A stretch of 38,940 bases of DNA. It comes from a virus. Of this stretch, positions 28,138 through 36,708 are shown piece after piece. The stretch is taken from positions 1 to 38,940 of the IMG/VR virus record IMGVR_UViG_3300032731_001386. One strand, given 5' to 3'. The position numbers and the translations under genes were made by a program. Under the pieces are notes generated by a model. It was given only the letters and a program-made list of their open reading frames with translations, searched no databases and had not been told where the DNA came from. How positions within the stretch are numbered: the stretch's first letter is position 1; each line of letters begins with the position of its first letter.

Positions 28138-30038
28138 TTAAGCACCAACGGGATTCAGGAAGATGGCACCAGCGCCAACCCTTCCAGATTCTCCCATGCC
28201 CACGAGCTCAAATGATCTTTCGACCAAGATATCGCCCTCGAAGACTCTCCTGTCCATAGAAAAACGCTCTGGCGTTGATATCGGGTAACCTGCTAATGTG
28301 TAGGTGTACGCATAAGCTGGGGTACCGTAGTTAGCATCTAGAGCAGGAGTGAAACCGTCAGTACTACCACTGGGATGATAGAACATAACAGCCACGTTTT
28401 CGTAGATGTTTTCCAGAGCACTGGTTTCAGTGTTCAGTTTGAGACGGCGAGCGACACGAATCTCGTCGAGACCGAAGATCTCAGCAAGGCTCTTTTCGTT
28501 CACCAGAATACCGCGCTGCATGAAGTCACGGATACGCTTGTTACGCTTGAGAGCGTTAAACGCATCAGGAGACAGAACAAGTTTGTTGGGATAGCAACCT
28601 ATTTGTCCACGTACTTGCTCCTTCATGTCATCAAACAGTACTTCGATGTCAGAAGTCGGGCTGTTAAATTGATCGGCGCCAGAGTTGTAGGAAGCCAGGT
28701 CGAGAACGTTGCCGGTTTCGTATTGAGTTACGTCCAGAACTTTCTCGCTGACCTGGATTTCCCAGCTCTGCATGAGGCGGTTAGCAGCGTCCTTAGCGGC
28801 ATATGCGCGAAGGTCAATGGCGGCGGCGCCATTTTTGGCTTCTGCGGCCACTTCTTCAGCAAGCTGCCAGCTAATGGCTTCTTGGCGAAGAGCGAACGAA
28901 CGGGTTCCGAATTCATTAGAGATCTTCTGAATGTTGGTACCAGGCGCACGCAGGAACGACTGAGCGGCGAATGCCTCCTTGCCAAACACAAGGGTGCGGC
29001 CAGCCCGGACGCTCATAGAGACGGCAGGGGCGAAGAAGGTCGCAACACCTTCTGTATTCTTGTACAAATTGTTAACGTAGAAGCTCTTTATCTTCTACTT
29101 CTTGCAATTTCTTGCAAGTTCGGACTATATCTTCAACCCTAAGGTTGAGGGGCACTCGTGGGAGAAGTTATTGTTGGGACTCATTCTCCTAGTCTCTGAA
29201 CCTTCCGAAAGCACTAAAGCCCACTTTCGGCTTGGCTGCTGATTGCCATGTCTAACTTTATCCCATGGAAAATACTTCTTTCACCCTTTACCAGTCGAAT
29301 GAATTTTTTGTGTTCGCTCGGGTTTACTGAGATGCCAAATATATGGCAAAGATACTCACTTGTACGAGCAAAATCACTAAATTGATTCTGGTCAATGAAA
29401 ACCGATCTGTGTCCAAATTTAAATCTAAATTTGGATTCCATGAGGTCTATAGTTTCGTCGCTAAATCTAGCTGTTCTATTGGCAGCTATGTTATTTTTAG
29501 CAGCTTTGGAGACGTTTTGCCTCCAAGATTCGCCTCTGGATACTATGCCAGATTTTCTCTCTAGCATGGTTTTGTAAGCTTTTTTATTAGCTTTAGATCT
29601 TTTTTCAAATGTCCATGTTTTCTGGGCTAATGCACCAGACATTCTTTTGGCTTCCCCAGTTGGATCTCCTTTCATGAATAGAAAAGCAATCTTATCCGGT
29701 TTAGAGTCATAAGCTAACCATCTATAGTAGTGAGCTAAAATGTGATTTTTTCTAGAAAGTCTAATGATGTTTAATTTTTCATTAGTCCCTCCACAGTGTC
29801 TAGGGATTATGTGGTGTTTTTCCACATATTCCCCTGACTCTATCTCACCTTTTTCTATCGAGTGACAATACTCAATAAATTTCTCGTAGATGGTTTCCAT
29901 GTAGGTCAGATTTAGGTTTTCCAGCAATTCACCCCTTTATAATACCACAGATTTCTCTGAGGCACGGCTACAAAATTAACCTTGTGCGAGTTGCGTTAGA
30001 ATGGGGTCAATAATTCTGACCGAATCAAGATTCATCAT
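28138..30038 (-). CDS. Major capsid protein, split by a group I intron (exons 29979-30038 and 28138-29064)
   Basis: Exon 1 (60 nt, ATG 30038) encodes MMNLDSVRIIDPILTQLAQG. Exon 2 continues in phase with YKNTEGVATFFAPAVSMSVR and reaches the stop at 28138. The joined product is 328 aa. It shows capsid features: a DPxLTxLAxGY start, FGTRSFALRQEAISWQLAEE, CYPNKLVLSPDAFNALKRN and a late EIFGLDEIRVARRLKLN, as in HK97-fold capsids. A GGAG ribosome site lies just upstream, in the end of the decoration gene. Unspliced, exon 1 would stop at TAA right after the splice site. Confidence 0.9.
29065..29978 (-). mobile_element. Group I intron (914 nt) in the capsid gene
   Basis: The 5' exon ends in T (GGT) and the intron ends in G, as in group I introns. 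A P1 helix can form between GCAC..GGT and GCCGTGC with the U-G pair at the splice site. Core elements are present in order on the minus strand: P AATTGCTGGAAA (29915-29929), Q GGCAATCAGCAGCCAAGCC (29229-29247), R GTTCAGAGACTA (29190-29201) and S GAAGATATAGTCC (29122-29134). GCTG/CAGC (P/Q) and GACTA/TAGTC (R/S) pair. The HNH gene is inside. Confidence 0.93.
29214..29900 (-). CDS. HNH homing endonuclease in the capsid intron, 228 aa
   Basis: ATG 29900 (METIYEKFIEYCHSIEKGEI) opens the gene. The HNH site is EKHHIIPRHCGGTNEKLNII, then RLSRKNHILAHYYRWLAY, with the H-H, N and H residues of the family. A DNA-binding tail of mixed basic helices follows. The AT-rich base composition differs from its surroundings, fitting a mobile gene. 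Its last codons (AISSQAESGL) double as the intron Q element. The enzyme probably cleaves intronless capsid genes and so spreads the intron. Confidence 0.9.
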   Translation of the reverse strand: METIYEKFIEYCHSIEKGEIESGEYVEKHHIIPRHCGGTNEKLNIIRLSRKNHILAHYYRWLAYDSKPDKIAFLFMKGDPTGEAKRMSGALAQKTWTFEKRSKANKKAYKTMLERKSGIVSRGESWRQNVSKAAKNNIAANRTARFSDETIDLMESKFRFKFGHRSVFIDQNQFSDFARTSEYLCHIFGISVNPSEHKKFIRLVKGERSIFHGIKLDMAISSQAESGL

Positions 30039-30044
30039 AGTAAG

Positions 30045-30761
30045 TTACGCTCCGGCTTCGTTGCCAAGTTTCACCCGAACAAACTGACCAGCACCAGCGG
30101 TACCGATCACATCGAGTGCACGACCCAGGATCACAGCAGCACCAGCAGTGCTAGAAGCAGCACCGGCGGTAGTGGAATACACAGCGTCGTCAACAGCAAA
30201 GGTCGAAGTGGCGTCCACTTCTACGATTGCGATTCCGGTGGTCACAACCGACAGCAGGGACTGGTATGGGAACACACCAGGCTTGCGGGGGGTCGTGGAG
30301 GGATTGGACTGCCCCTCATAAGTGCCGGGCCAGATATACGCAGTAGCGCCAGAGATGGCGGTAGCGGGAGCAGGCAGCACGGTGGCGGCGGTGTCGCTGG
30401 TACGGGTCATGACCCGGAAAAGCTGCGCACCAATCTTGATGGTGTCACCGACATCGAGTTGGGGATCGAAGTTGGTACCGGAACCGGTCACAACGCCAGT
30501 GGTGGCGATGGACAGGGTGCCAGTCAGGGCGGTGAGGGCATCATCCTCAACGCTGTAGCCTTTATCGGTGAGTTCGCCTTGGCCGTAAAGCTTGTAGACG
30601 TTCACACCAGCCGCATAAGTACCGGCGGCGGCGGGATATGCACCGCTTCGTTTTACAAAGCGGCAGCGTTCAATACCATTAGCGAGAGCGGTCGCGTCAG
30701 TGACGGTCGCGGTCTCCACATATTTATGGTCGAACGACATGTAACGGGGATCAGTTGCCAT
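30045..30761 (-). CDS. Capsid decoration-like protein, 238 aa
   Basis: ATG 30761 (MATDPRYMSFDHKYVETATV), directly upstream of the capsid gene, as head decoration proteins often are. Small, Ala/Gly/Thr-rich and beta-rich. Residues ~79-144 (GTLSIATTGVVTGSGTNF ... TDTAAT-like) share a domain with the tail sheath (see findings). The tail end is aliphatic (GAAVILGRALDVIGTAGAGQ). The stop overlaps the capsid ribosome site. Confidence 0.65.
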   Translation of the reverse strand: MATDPRYMSFDHKYVETATVTDATALANGIERCRFVKRSGAYPAAAGTYAAGVNVYKLYGQGELTDKGYSVEDDALTALTGTLSIATTGVVTGSGTNFDPQLDVGDTIKIGAQLFRVMTRTSDTAATVLPAPATAISGATAYIWPGTYEGQSNPSTTPRKPGVFPYQSLLSVVTTGIAIVEVDATSTFAVDDAVYSTTAGAASSTAGAAVILGRALDVIGTAGAGQFVRVKLGNEAGA

Positions 30762-30860
30762 AGGACAAGATTCGTTGTTTCGTTGTTCGTGGGAGCGTAT
30801 GGTGACGTATCAGCCATACACCAGTATGTTGGGTTTAACCCCACCCTCGCGTAACCGGAA

Positions 30861-30923
30861 CGAACAACATTTGAGGATAACTCAAGGTTATCTGTTTGTT
30901 CGCCGGGGAACTTGCGTCCCCCG
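30861..30923 (-). promoter_or_regulatory. Nested hairpins between protease/scaffold and decoration genes
   Basis: CGAACAA/TTGTTCG (30861-30902) encloses GATAAC/GTTATC (30876-30892). CGGGG/CCCCG follows (30904-30923). They may end, process or stabilise transcripts at the module border. No clear U-tract. Confidence 0.45.
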
Positions 30924-30941
30924 TTGTTACAAGGCAGGTAG

Positions 30942-32528
30942 TTAAATATTCTCGCTCATTACAAATTTAACGGCCGACATGTAGTCGACACCCTTTTCTT
31001 CTGAGTAAGACATGGCGCGAGCATGGACTTCGGCGTTCCGCTCGTCATACACGTAACCGTCAGCGCTAGGTACCCGGGTCTTGGCCTTTTTAGGGGCAGA
31101 CGCCGGTGTGGCTACCTCGCTAAAGCTCACCATCGCGGGAAGGTTATTCAGCACGCCTTTCATAAAGTCGAACTGGCTAGCCTTACCACCCTCGCTGAAA
31201 TTCACGCTGTTCTTGGCGTTCAGGGTCTCCATGAACCGAACCAGATCGGTGATGGGGGCGACCTGCTCGGTCAGTTTCCCACCGTCATAGAGCTTTTCGC
31301 AGAAATCCGTAATGTCCTTCTGGCGCATGAGGCGACGCTGGCTGGCCAGCTCCTCCTCGAGTTCAGCGACCTTAGCTGCCAAGGGATCGGAAGAGGGTTC
31401 GGCGAAGGATGTGGTCGACTCAGTGTCGGCCTCACTTTCGCTATAGCCCATCATCCCCTGCTCACCCATCTCGCTAGAGCCTTGCGCGAGTTGGTACAGG
31501 GCCATGATCAACTGTTCTTCGGTGTACTGGGAGGCGAGATCGGCCGCAACCTTCTCGTCATCTTCTCCGGACATATCGTCGACATCAGCGTCGGCACCGC
31601 CCATGTCCTCGTCCTCGCCCTTCATTCCATCGGGTCCGGCACCAGACTCGTCGACAGGAGCGCCATCTCCACCATCCTCATCGCCCATCTCCTCCCCATC
31701 GGGACCTTCAACCATCGACATGGCGTCAGGCTCACTATCCATCATAGGATCGGGAGGGGTCGCCATATCCTGGCCGGGATCCATCATGCCCATACCATCG
31801 CCGTATTCGGCATCGTAGGGGGCTGGAGATCCTGTCTCTTCGATGAGTTGACCTTCCTCATCAGTAGACTTTACGCCGTTAATGTTGACATTAATGGTCA
31901 TGCCCCGCCCGTCAGCATGGTCAATAACTTTCGATTCGGCGGGGGCTTCGGTTTTTCTTTTAGCCATAGTAGGTTCAGTTTCCTGGAATGAAATAGAAGA
32001 CTCCCTTGGAGTTATTGTGATCGAGCCTTCGGGGTGGGTTTCGGAAAAAGCCGTGAGGCCTTTTACCGCGGGGATCGACACCAGTCCGAGATGGCGCAAT
32101 GCCAACTGTCCCGGTGTCGGATTGGTGTCAGCGTCAGGCAAGTAAAACGAGCTACTTACCTTCTTAAACACACCGTCGCGTATCAAGCGCTCGGCCTTAG
32201 GGGTCAGTTCGACCTTCCCCCAAAGCGATTTGCCTTTCCGCCAGACTTCGCGCACCCAGCCTAAGGCGGGGGTTCCGTCATCCTGATCGTGACCGATAAT
32301 CAACGGGGCCTCATGCCGATTCGAGTCGTAGCTAGACACCACTTGATCGAGATCGGTATCCGCAAATACCATCTTCTGTCCGGTCGAGCTGACTTGGGGT
32401 CCAGCCCGGAACAGCTCGATATACACAGTGCGCTTGGCTTGTTGCTTCGTCAGTGGGCCGTCACCATTAAGGACGACCTCATCTGATGAGAGGGGTCCCA
32501 TATCGGTTTTGCGAAGTCTTCTTGCCAT
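30942..32528 (-). CDS. Capsid protease fused to scaffold (Mu gpI-like), 528 aa
   Basis: Residues ~30-160 follow the Mu gpI prohead protease pattern: VYIELFRAGPQVSS, then PLIIGHDQDDGTPALGWVRE, SLWGKVELTPKAERLIRDGV, FKKVSSSFYLP, LALRHLGLVSIPAVKGL. The His (GHD) and the Ser-rich strand are likely catalytic. The next ~250 residues are very acidic and Met/Gly-rich (MGDEDGGDGAPVDES), then a coiled coil (AKVAELEEELASQRRLM), typical of a scaffold. ATG 32528 has GAGG close upstream. A TTG at 32537 is possible. Confidence 0.8.
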   Translation of the reverse strand: MARRLRKTDMGPLSSDEVVLNGDGPLTKQQAKRTVYIELFRAGPQVSSTGQKMVFADTDLDQVVSSYDSNRHEAPLIIGHDQDDGTPALGWVREVWRKGKSLWGKVELTPKAERLIRDGVFKKVSSSFYLPDADTNPTPGQLALRHLGLVSIPAVKGLTAFSETHPEGSITITPRESSISFQETEPTMAKRKTEAPAESKVIDHADGRGMTINVNINGVKSTDEEGQLIEETGSPAPYDAEYGDGMGMMDPGQDMATPPDPMMDSEPDAMSMVEGPDGEEMGDEDGGDGAPVDESGAGPDGMKGEDEDMGGADADVDDMSGEDDEKVAADLASQYTEEQLIMALYQLAQGSSEMGEQGMMGYSESEADTESTTSFAEPSSDPLAAKVAELEEELASQRRLMRQKDITDFCEKLYDGGKLTEQVAPITDLVRFMETLNAKNSVNFSEGGKASQFDFMKGVLNNLPAMVSFSEVATPASAPKKAKTRVPSADGYVYDERNAEVHARAMSYSEEKGVDYMSAVKFVMSENI

Positions 32529-32543
32529 AAGCCTCAATATGCT

Positions 32544-35372
32544 TTACACAGAGTTGAGGTTGGTCGCATCAAGGAAGGCGGTAAACCGCTCCTCGTTGCG
32601 GGAGAAACTATCACTCAGCAGGGAGACTTGACCGACGGGGGTGCGAACGATCGTGATTGCGAGACGTTCGAGGGTGGGGCTAGTAGCCACGTAGGCATCC
32701 ATACGGACGGTGCCTTGCTCGAGGAGTGTGGGGGAGTTATTGGCTACTCCGCACACCACGAGATACGCTTGTTCTGGGCGGTTGCCGAACAACGCCCCCT
32801 GACGATAGAACTGGTTCAGGACCTGGGTAGCAATGGATTTAACCCTGCTATACACAGTGTTGGCAGAGTCAATCGACTCGAACAGGATGTCGTCGAAGCT
32901 CCGGTTCATCACATCAATGAGGACGTTGAGGATGACTCGGGTGTTCACGAATCGGAACAGGGGGGAGCTGGACAAGGTCCGTGAACCCCACACCACAACA
33001 CCACGATTCGGTAGAGACCGGATGGGGTTGAGGCCCAGGGCGTACGTCACTTCCTGTTGCTGGGCAGTAATATTGAACTTGAGGCCGACAACACCCCGTA
33101 ACGGATAGCGAGATCCGGCGGGGGGTTGCTGGAAGCCTTCGTTCACAAAGCGGCTACATGCGATGCCGGCCACAAACGAGCTGGGGGGCACGAACCGGTC
33201 GGAGAGGTTTTTGACGTAGGGGGCGAAGTATGCGGCGTGACCGTAGGGGACTCCGACAATCCGCTTGATCAGGTTCAGTTCGTCTTGTGCCTGGGCCACA
33301 TTCTCGATATCGCCACCGCAGTCGATAATGGCCATGTGCTGGGTGCCAGATACACCTTCAGTAACCCCAAACCGACCTTCGGCCGCAGCCACCAGGGTCT
33401 GAGTGATCTTGAGCCGTTCAGTGGCGGCTTCGGACCGGGACGCCAGATCGGAATCCGCGCTGTAGGACAGAATGCTGTACGCTTCCGGAGCTGCAAGGAA
33501 CCCTGGCGCGTAGTACTCACCACTCATCCCCTTCTCAATCGCGTACACAAAATCTTGTGCTTTGGAGGCCGAAGTCAACTTGTAGCTTTCGTACCCGACC
33601 TGCTCAACAGCCGAGGTCAGTTTGACAACATTGTCGTCGATGAGACCTTGACGGTTGGTGCCAGGCAGCACCGGGCTCACAAGGCCGTTTTTCGCAGTGA
33701 CCCGGACCCGAAGGACATAGTCGAAGGACTGGAAACCGTTCGGGATGGATTTATCCAGTCTCGCGGTAGCTCCGGCAGCGATTGCGACGGTCGGGGAAGG
33801 CGAAACAGTGGCGGCGGTGTCGGTGGTGCGGGCGGTCACGGTGTACCGGACCCCGTTCACAACAATCACACTGTTGACGCCGATCTCGGAATTAAACAGG
33901 GTGCCGGTGCCGGTCACAACACCGGTGTCTGCGATAGCAACGGTGCCGGTCAGAGCGATGTCGTTGATGTCGGGGCGGATGAAGGGGGTACCTGCAGCCG
34001 ACACCAGATTCGAGACCACGTAGCCGTTATTCGGGGCGTAGTTAGTACCGCTGTAGTTCGAGCCGGTGGGGACGGCTTCGATGATGTAGTACTGCGCGAG
34101 GTCTTTTTCAACCAGGATCGCAGTGATTTCGTCGCGAAGTCCCTCCGCCAATTCGTCCGGCGTGGCGCCATTGACGATGATGGCGCGGTTCTCACCCGCC
34201 ACCGACACATAAAACACCTGCACGCTGTCGGGCAAGAACCCGGTACGGACGGCAACACCGCCCGTTACAGTAACGGTGCCGGTAGGAACGGTAGGAGTAG
34301 CTCCACCAATTTTGGCGAAGGTGGTAGTCCCCAGATCGTAACGCCAGTACGCGGAGTCGGCATCAGCCCACTTGTCACCAGCGCCCACACCCGAGCTAAA
34401 GTCCCGGCTGACGGCGACAATCTTGTCATCGGCAATGACGGTTACGCCATTGGCGGCCAGATAATCCTCCAGGATCTCGGATTGATCGGTAGTGGGATCG
34501 TAGGTGCCGGCGCTAGCCGCATTGGCGGCTGCGATAAACAAACTAACGGCCGATCCATCCACATACAGGACGTTCTCGCCAGTAGCGATCTCGCGGCTAT
34601 TACACCGAAAATTGATTTCCTTCACCGAGGTGAACAACCGGACCACACCTGCCGTATTAATATTCAGAGGAGACGCATATCCGGTGTCGCTAAAGTTGTA
34701 TGCGACAAACCGGTCGACGTCCGGCAGGACGCTGTTGTCCCGAGCGAACACGCGGAACTTGCCCTGCGTGGCCTCGGTGGCGGTCTGTTCTAACTTGTAA
34801 AAATTAGAGAACCCGTCAGAAGTCGAACTAGACAGGAAGCTAAAAAGATCTAGGGCGTTATCGGTGGCGTCGATGGCAGTGGTGGTAATCACCCTGATCT
34901 CATCGCCATCGGGATCGAGCACATTGATCGGAGTACCGAAGTACCGGCCGTTAACCTTCAGCGCGAAAGCGTTATAGCCGGAGCCGGCTCCGCTACCACT
35001 CAGGTCGATTACGGTCTCGGGGGTCGGGGTAACCCGGGTAAAGTACAGGATACCATTGACACCCACGTTATCGAAAAACCCCTTAACGGCGTCGTAGGTG
35101 GTTAGGGCACCCAACGAACCAGTAGGTGTGCTGTTACCTACCCGTTGCAGGTAGTCTTCTGGCGAAGCTACTTGGGTAGGGGTGTACGGCAAGAAGCTAG
35201 AATAAATACCTTCGCTCCCGCTGCCATAGTACTCATCAGCAGGAGTAGTCCCAAAAATGTATCCCACGGCATGACTTGCCAGGGGTTGAGGAAGACCTCC
35301 AGTGGCCGATTGAGTAACAAATACTCCCGGCCTATTCAGGAGGCCAGCGTTTAAAGTGATCGATGATGCCAA
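32544..35372 (-). CDS. Tail sheath protein, 942 aa
   Basis: The start MASSITLNAGLLNRPGVFVT resembles the sheath N-terminus (RPGVFV), and the C-terminal ~250 residues are conserved sheath sequence: GVVVWGSRTLSSSPLFRFVN, TRVILNVLIDVMNRSFDD, then YLVVCGVANNSPTLLEQGTV, RMDAYVATSPTLERLAITI. It forms the contractile tail sheath. At 942 aa it is long; insertions occur in the middle, including the domain at about residues 470-540 shared with the decoration protein. Its GTTGAAAGC motif lies 39 nt upstream. Confidence 0.92.
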   Translation of the reverse strand: MASSITLNAGLLNRPGVFVTQSATGGLPQPLASHAVGYIFGTTPADEYYGSGSEGIYSSFLPYTPTQVASPEDYLQRVGNSTPTGSLGALTTYDAVKGFFDNVGVNGILYFTRVTPTPETVIDLSGSGAGSGYNAFALKVNGRYFGTPINVLDPDGDEIRVITTTAIDATDNALDLFSFLSSSTSDGFSNFYKLEQTATEATQGKFRVFARDNSVLPDVDRFVAYNFSDTGYASPLNINTAGVVRLFTSVKEINFRCNSREIATGENVLYVDGSAVSLFIAAANAASAGTYDPTTDQSEILEDYLAANGVTVIADDKIVAVSRDFSSGVGAGDKWADADSAYWRYDLGTTTFAKIGGATPTVPTGTVTVTGGVAVRTGFLPDSVQVFYVSVAGENRAIIVNGATPDELAEGLRDEITAILVEKDLAQYYIIEAVPTGSNYSGTNYAPNNGYVVSNLVSAAGTPFIRPDINDIALTGTVAIADTGVVTGTGTLFNSEIGVNSVIVVNGVRYTVTARTTDTAATVSPSPTVAIAAGATARLDKSIPNGFQSFDYVLRVRVTAKNGLVSPVLPGTNRQGLIDDNVVKLTSAVEQVGYESYKLTSASKAQDFVYAIEKGMSGEYYAPGFLAAPEAYSILSYSADSDLASRSEAATERLKITQTLVAAAEGRFGVTEGVSGTQHMAIIDCGGDIENVAQAQDELNLIKRIVGVPYGHAAYFAPYVKNLSDRFVPPSSFVAGIACSRFVNEGFQQPPAGSRYPLRGVVGLKFNITAQQQEVTYALGLNPIRSLPNRGVVVWGSRTLSSSPLFRFVNTRVILNVLIDVMNRSFDDILFESIDSANTVYSRVKSIATQVLNQFYRQGALFGNRPEQAYLVVCGVANNSPTLLEQGTVRMDAYVATSPTLERLAITIVRTPVGQVSLLSDSFSRNEERFTAFLDATNLNSV

Positions 35373-35411
35373 GGCAAAATCTCCAAACTAGTCGACAGAC
35401 CTTTCACAAAA

Positions 35412-35420
35412 GCTTTCAAC
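35412..35420 (-). promoter_or_regulatory. GTTGAAAGC motif upstream of tail sheath
   Basis: Exact copy, minus strand, 39 nt before the start at 35372. A plus-strand GGTGAAAGC lies at 35445-35453. Confidence 0.6.
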
Positions 35421-35456
35421 GAGGCACAGGGTAGAATTACAGTCGGTGAAAGCTAA

Positions 35457-35756
35457 CTAATGGGGGGTGACCGGCTCAGTGCCATAGGACCGATAAAGCT
35501 CGTATAATGAGGTCATTAGCCAGTCACTGCAGAGATCTCTCCGGCACCTGTCCGTACCCATCATCCGAGTCACCCTCCGGACCAGGATATTAAAATCCTC
35601 AGGGCTAATAACCTTCGACACAAATTTGAGGTAACGGCTGAGCTCGCTGACCTCCCCGTTTTTAACAATTTTATACAGAACTACCATGTACTTTAATAGT
35701 TCATTGGACTCGAGTTCGTCGCTAAACTTCTGTAGTGGTGGGGCGGGTGATGACAC
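35457..35756 (-). CDS. Hypothetical protein, 99 aa
   Basis: ATG 35756 (MSSPAPPLQKFSDELESNEL). All-helical, with a hydrophobic pattern (LLKYMVVLYKIVKNGEVSEL). It lies between the chaperone pair and the sheath and follows the stop at 35775 by 18 nt. Probably a tail or baseplate accessory protein, inferred from position. Confidence 0.6.
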   Translation of the reverse strand: MSSPAPPLQKFSDELESNELLKYMVVLYKIVKNGEVSELSRYLKFVSKVISPEDFNILVRRVTRMMGTDRCRRDLCSDWLMTSLYELYRSYGTEPVTPH

Positions 35757-35774
35757 AATAGTGAGAGTGAGTAG

Positions 35775-36239
35775 TTAGGGGGTAGAACCAAAGTCGCCGG
35801 GGTTTCCAACCCCCTTCGCATTGTTTTCCATCTGATCCATAGCCTGTTTGTGAATTTGACACATGGCTACGAACTTTGACATGGGAACTAGTTCCATATC
35901 AGTAAGGCTCTGAAACGACCCGTTCTGGACGGCGTAACAATTTCGAAGCCACGCCTCTTTAGGCATATAGGACTTCAGGATATGCTCCTGAACTGACAAA
36001 TACAGATCTCGGATAGAACCGGGTACCAAACATCCGAAGTTAAGGCCGGGCGGGATAGATAACCGCCCGAGTAGACCGATTACGTCTCGGCTGGTTAGGG
36101 TCGGCTCGTCACCGGCCAGCAAGGTATCAAGATACTCGAGATCGTCGCCGGTGATGTCCCGAAACAGAACCCGGCGTCCTAACCCATCCGCAACAGTAAC
36201 GGTGTAATCCGGATTAAGAGCTACTTCATTCGTCGCTTT
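35775..36239 (-). CDS. Tail chaperone C-terminal extension in the +1 frame (no start codon)
   Basis: The frame is open from 36239 to a stop at 35775 and reads naturally from the beginning: KATNEVALNPDYTVTVADGL, GRRVLFRDITGDDLEYLDTL, LAGDEPTLTSRDVIGLLGRL. It has no ATG, GTG or TTG before 36122. It lies +1 (equal to -2) of the upstream gene, and AAAA at 36237-36240 would let tRNA-Lys slip. This fits a programmed frameshift making a G/GT-like long form of the tail assembly chaperone. A start at TTG 36122 or a sequencing indel is the alternative. Confidence 0.6.
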   Translation of the reverse strand, partial: KATNEVALNPDYTVTVADGLGRRVLFRDITGDDLEYLDTLLAGDEPTLTSRDVIGLLGRLSIPPGLNFGCLVPGSIRDLYLSVQEHILKSYMPKEAWLRNCYAVQNGSFQSLTDMELVPMSKFVAMCQIHKQAMDQMENNAKGVGNPGDFGSTP

Positions 36240-36594
36240 TCATATCTGTGTCGTCTCCGCTACTACCCAACAACTGATTAATCGCATCACCCAACATCTT
36301 GATCTGTTTAGCTCGGAGCCGCTTGGAATCCTTCAGGGTGAGTTTGCGGCCCCCTGGCTCCGGACTATGCAGGATGCAGATGGTTTTTAGGGTGGCCTGG
36401 ATTTCGTCCAACAACTTGTCGTTGCTGATTTTAGTGATTTCGATCAGGTCGTCGGCACTGGGCTCCTGTAGAGACAGGAATCGACCCGGCGCGACCTCAA
36501 CGGAGATGATCTCGGGCTCGCCGAAGTCGAAGTCGGAGCCGGCATCGGCGGCGGTGGTCTCCAGTTCTCGAATGGATTTAGACGATAAGGCCAT
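36226..36594 (-). CDS. Tail assembly chaperone, short form (G-like), 122 aa
   Basis: ATG 36594 (MALSSKSIRELETTAADAGS). Central strands (ISVEVAPGRFLSLQEPSADD) and helices (LLDEIQATLKTICILHSPEP) with a basic helix (LTLKDSKRLRAKQIKMLGDA) resemble phage tail assembly chaperones. The C-terminus GDDTDMKSDE contains the A-run where the +1 shift is proposed. These proteins coat the tape measure protein. An extended -10 (TGCTATAGT, 36651-36656) lies upstream. Confidence 0.6.
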   Translation of the reverse strand: MALSSKSIRELETTAADAGSDFDFGEPEIISVEVAPGRFLSLQEPSADDLIEITKISNDKLLDEIQATLKTICILHSPEPGGRKLTLKDSKRLRAKQIKMLGDAINQLLGSSGDDTDMKSDE

Positions 36595-36650
36595 GGGGGA
36601 TAGGGGGAGGTAACTGAGAGCGGAGGAGTTTTTCCTCACAATACACATGT

Positions 36651-36656
36651 ACTATA
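36651..36656 (-). promoter_or_regulatory. Extended -10 before the chaperone gene
   Basis: TGCTATAGT on the minus strand, about 57 nt before the ATG at 36594. No good -35. Confidence 0.4.
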
Positions 36657-36675
36657 GCACAAGATCGGGCGATTT

Positions 36676-36684
36676 GTTGAAAGC
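36676..36684 (+). promoter_or_regulatory. GTTGAAAGC motif upstream of 36709
   Basis: Exact copy, followed by AGAGTAG, as at 37865. 24 nt before the GTG at 36709. Confidence 0.6.
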
Positions 36685-36708
36685 AGAGTAGGAGTAGCGA
36701 TTATCACC

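Noticed and set aside
31023-31991. Plus-strand 322-codon open frame
   Set aside because: Antisense to the protease/scaffold gene; composition mirrors its acidic repeats.
33126-34793. Plus-strand 555-codon open frame
   Set aside because: It lies entirely antisense to the tail sheath, is Gly/Asp/His/Val-rich in the manner of a shadow frame, and has no motif leader.
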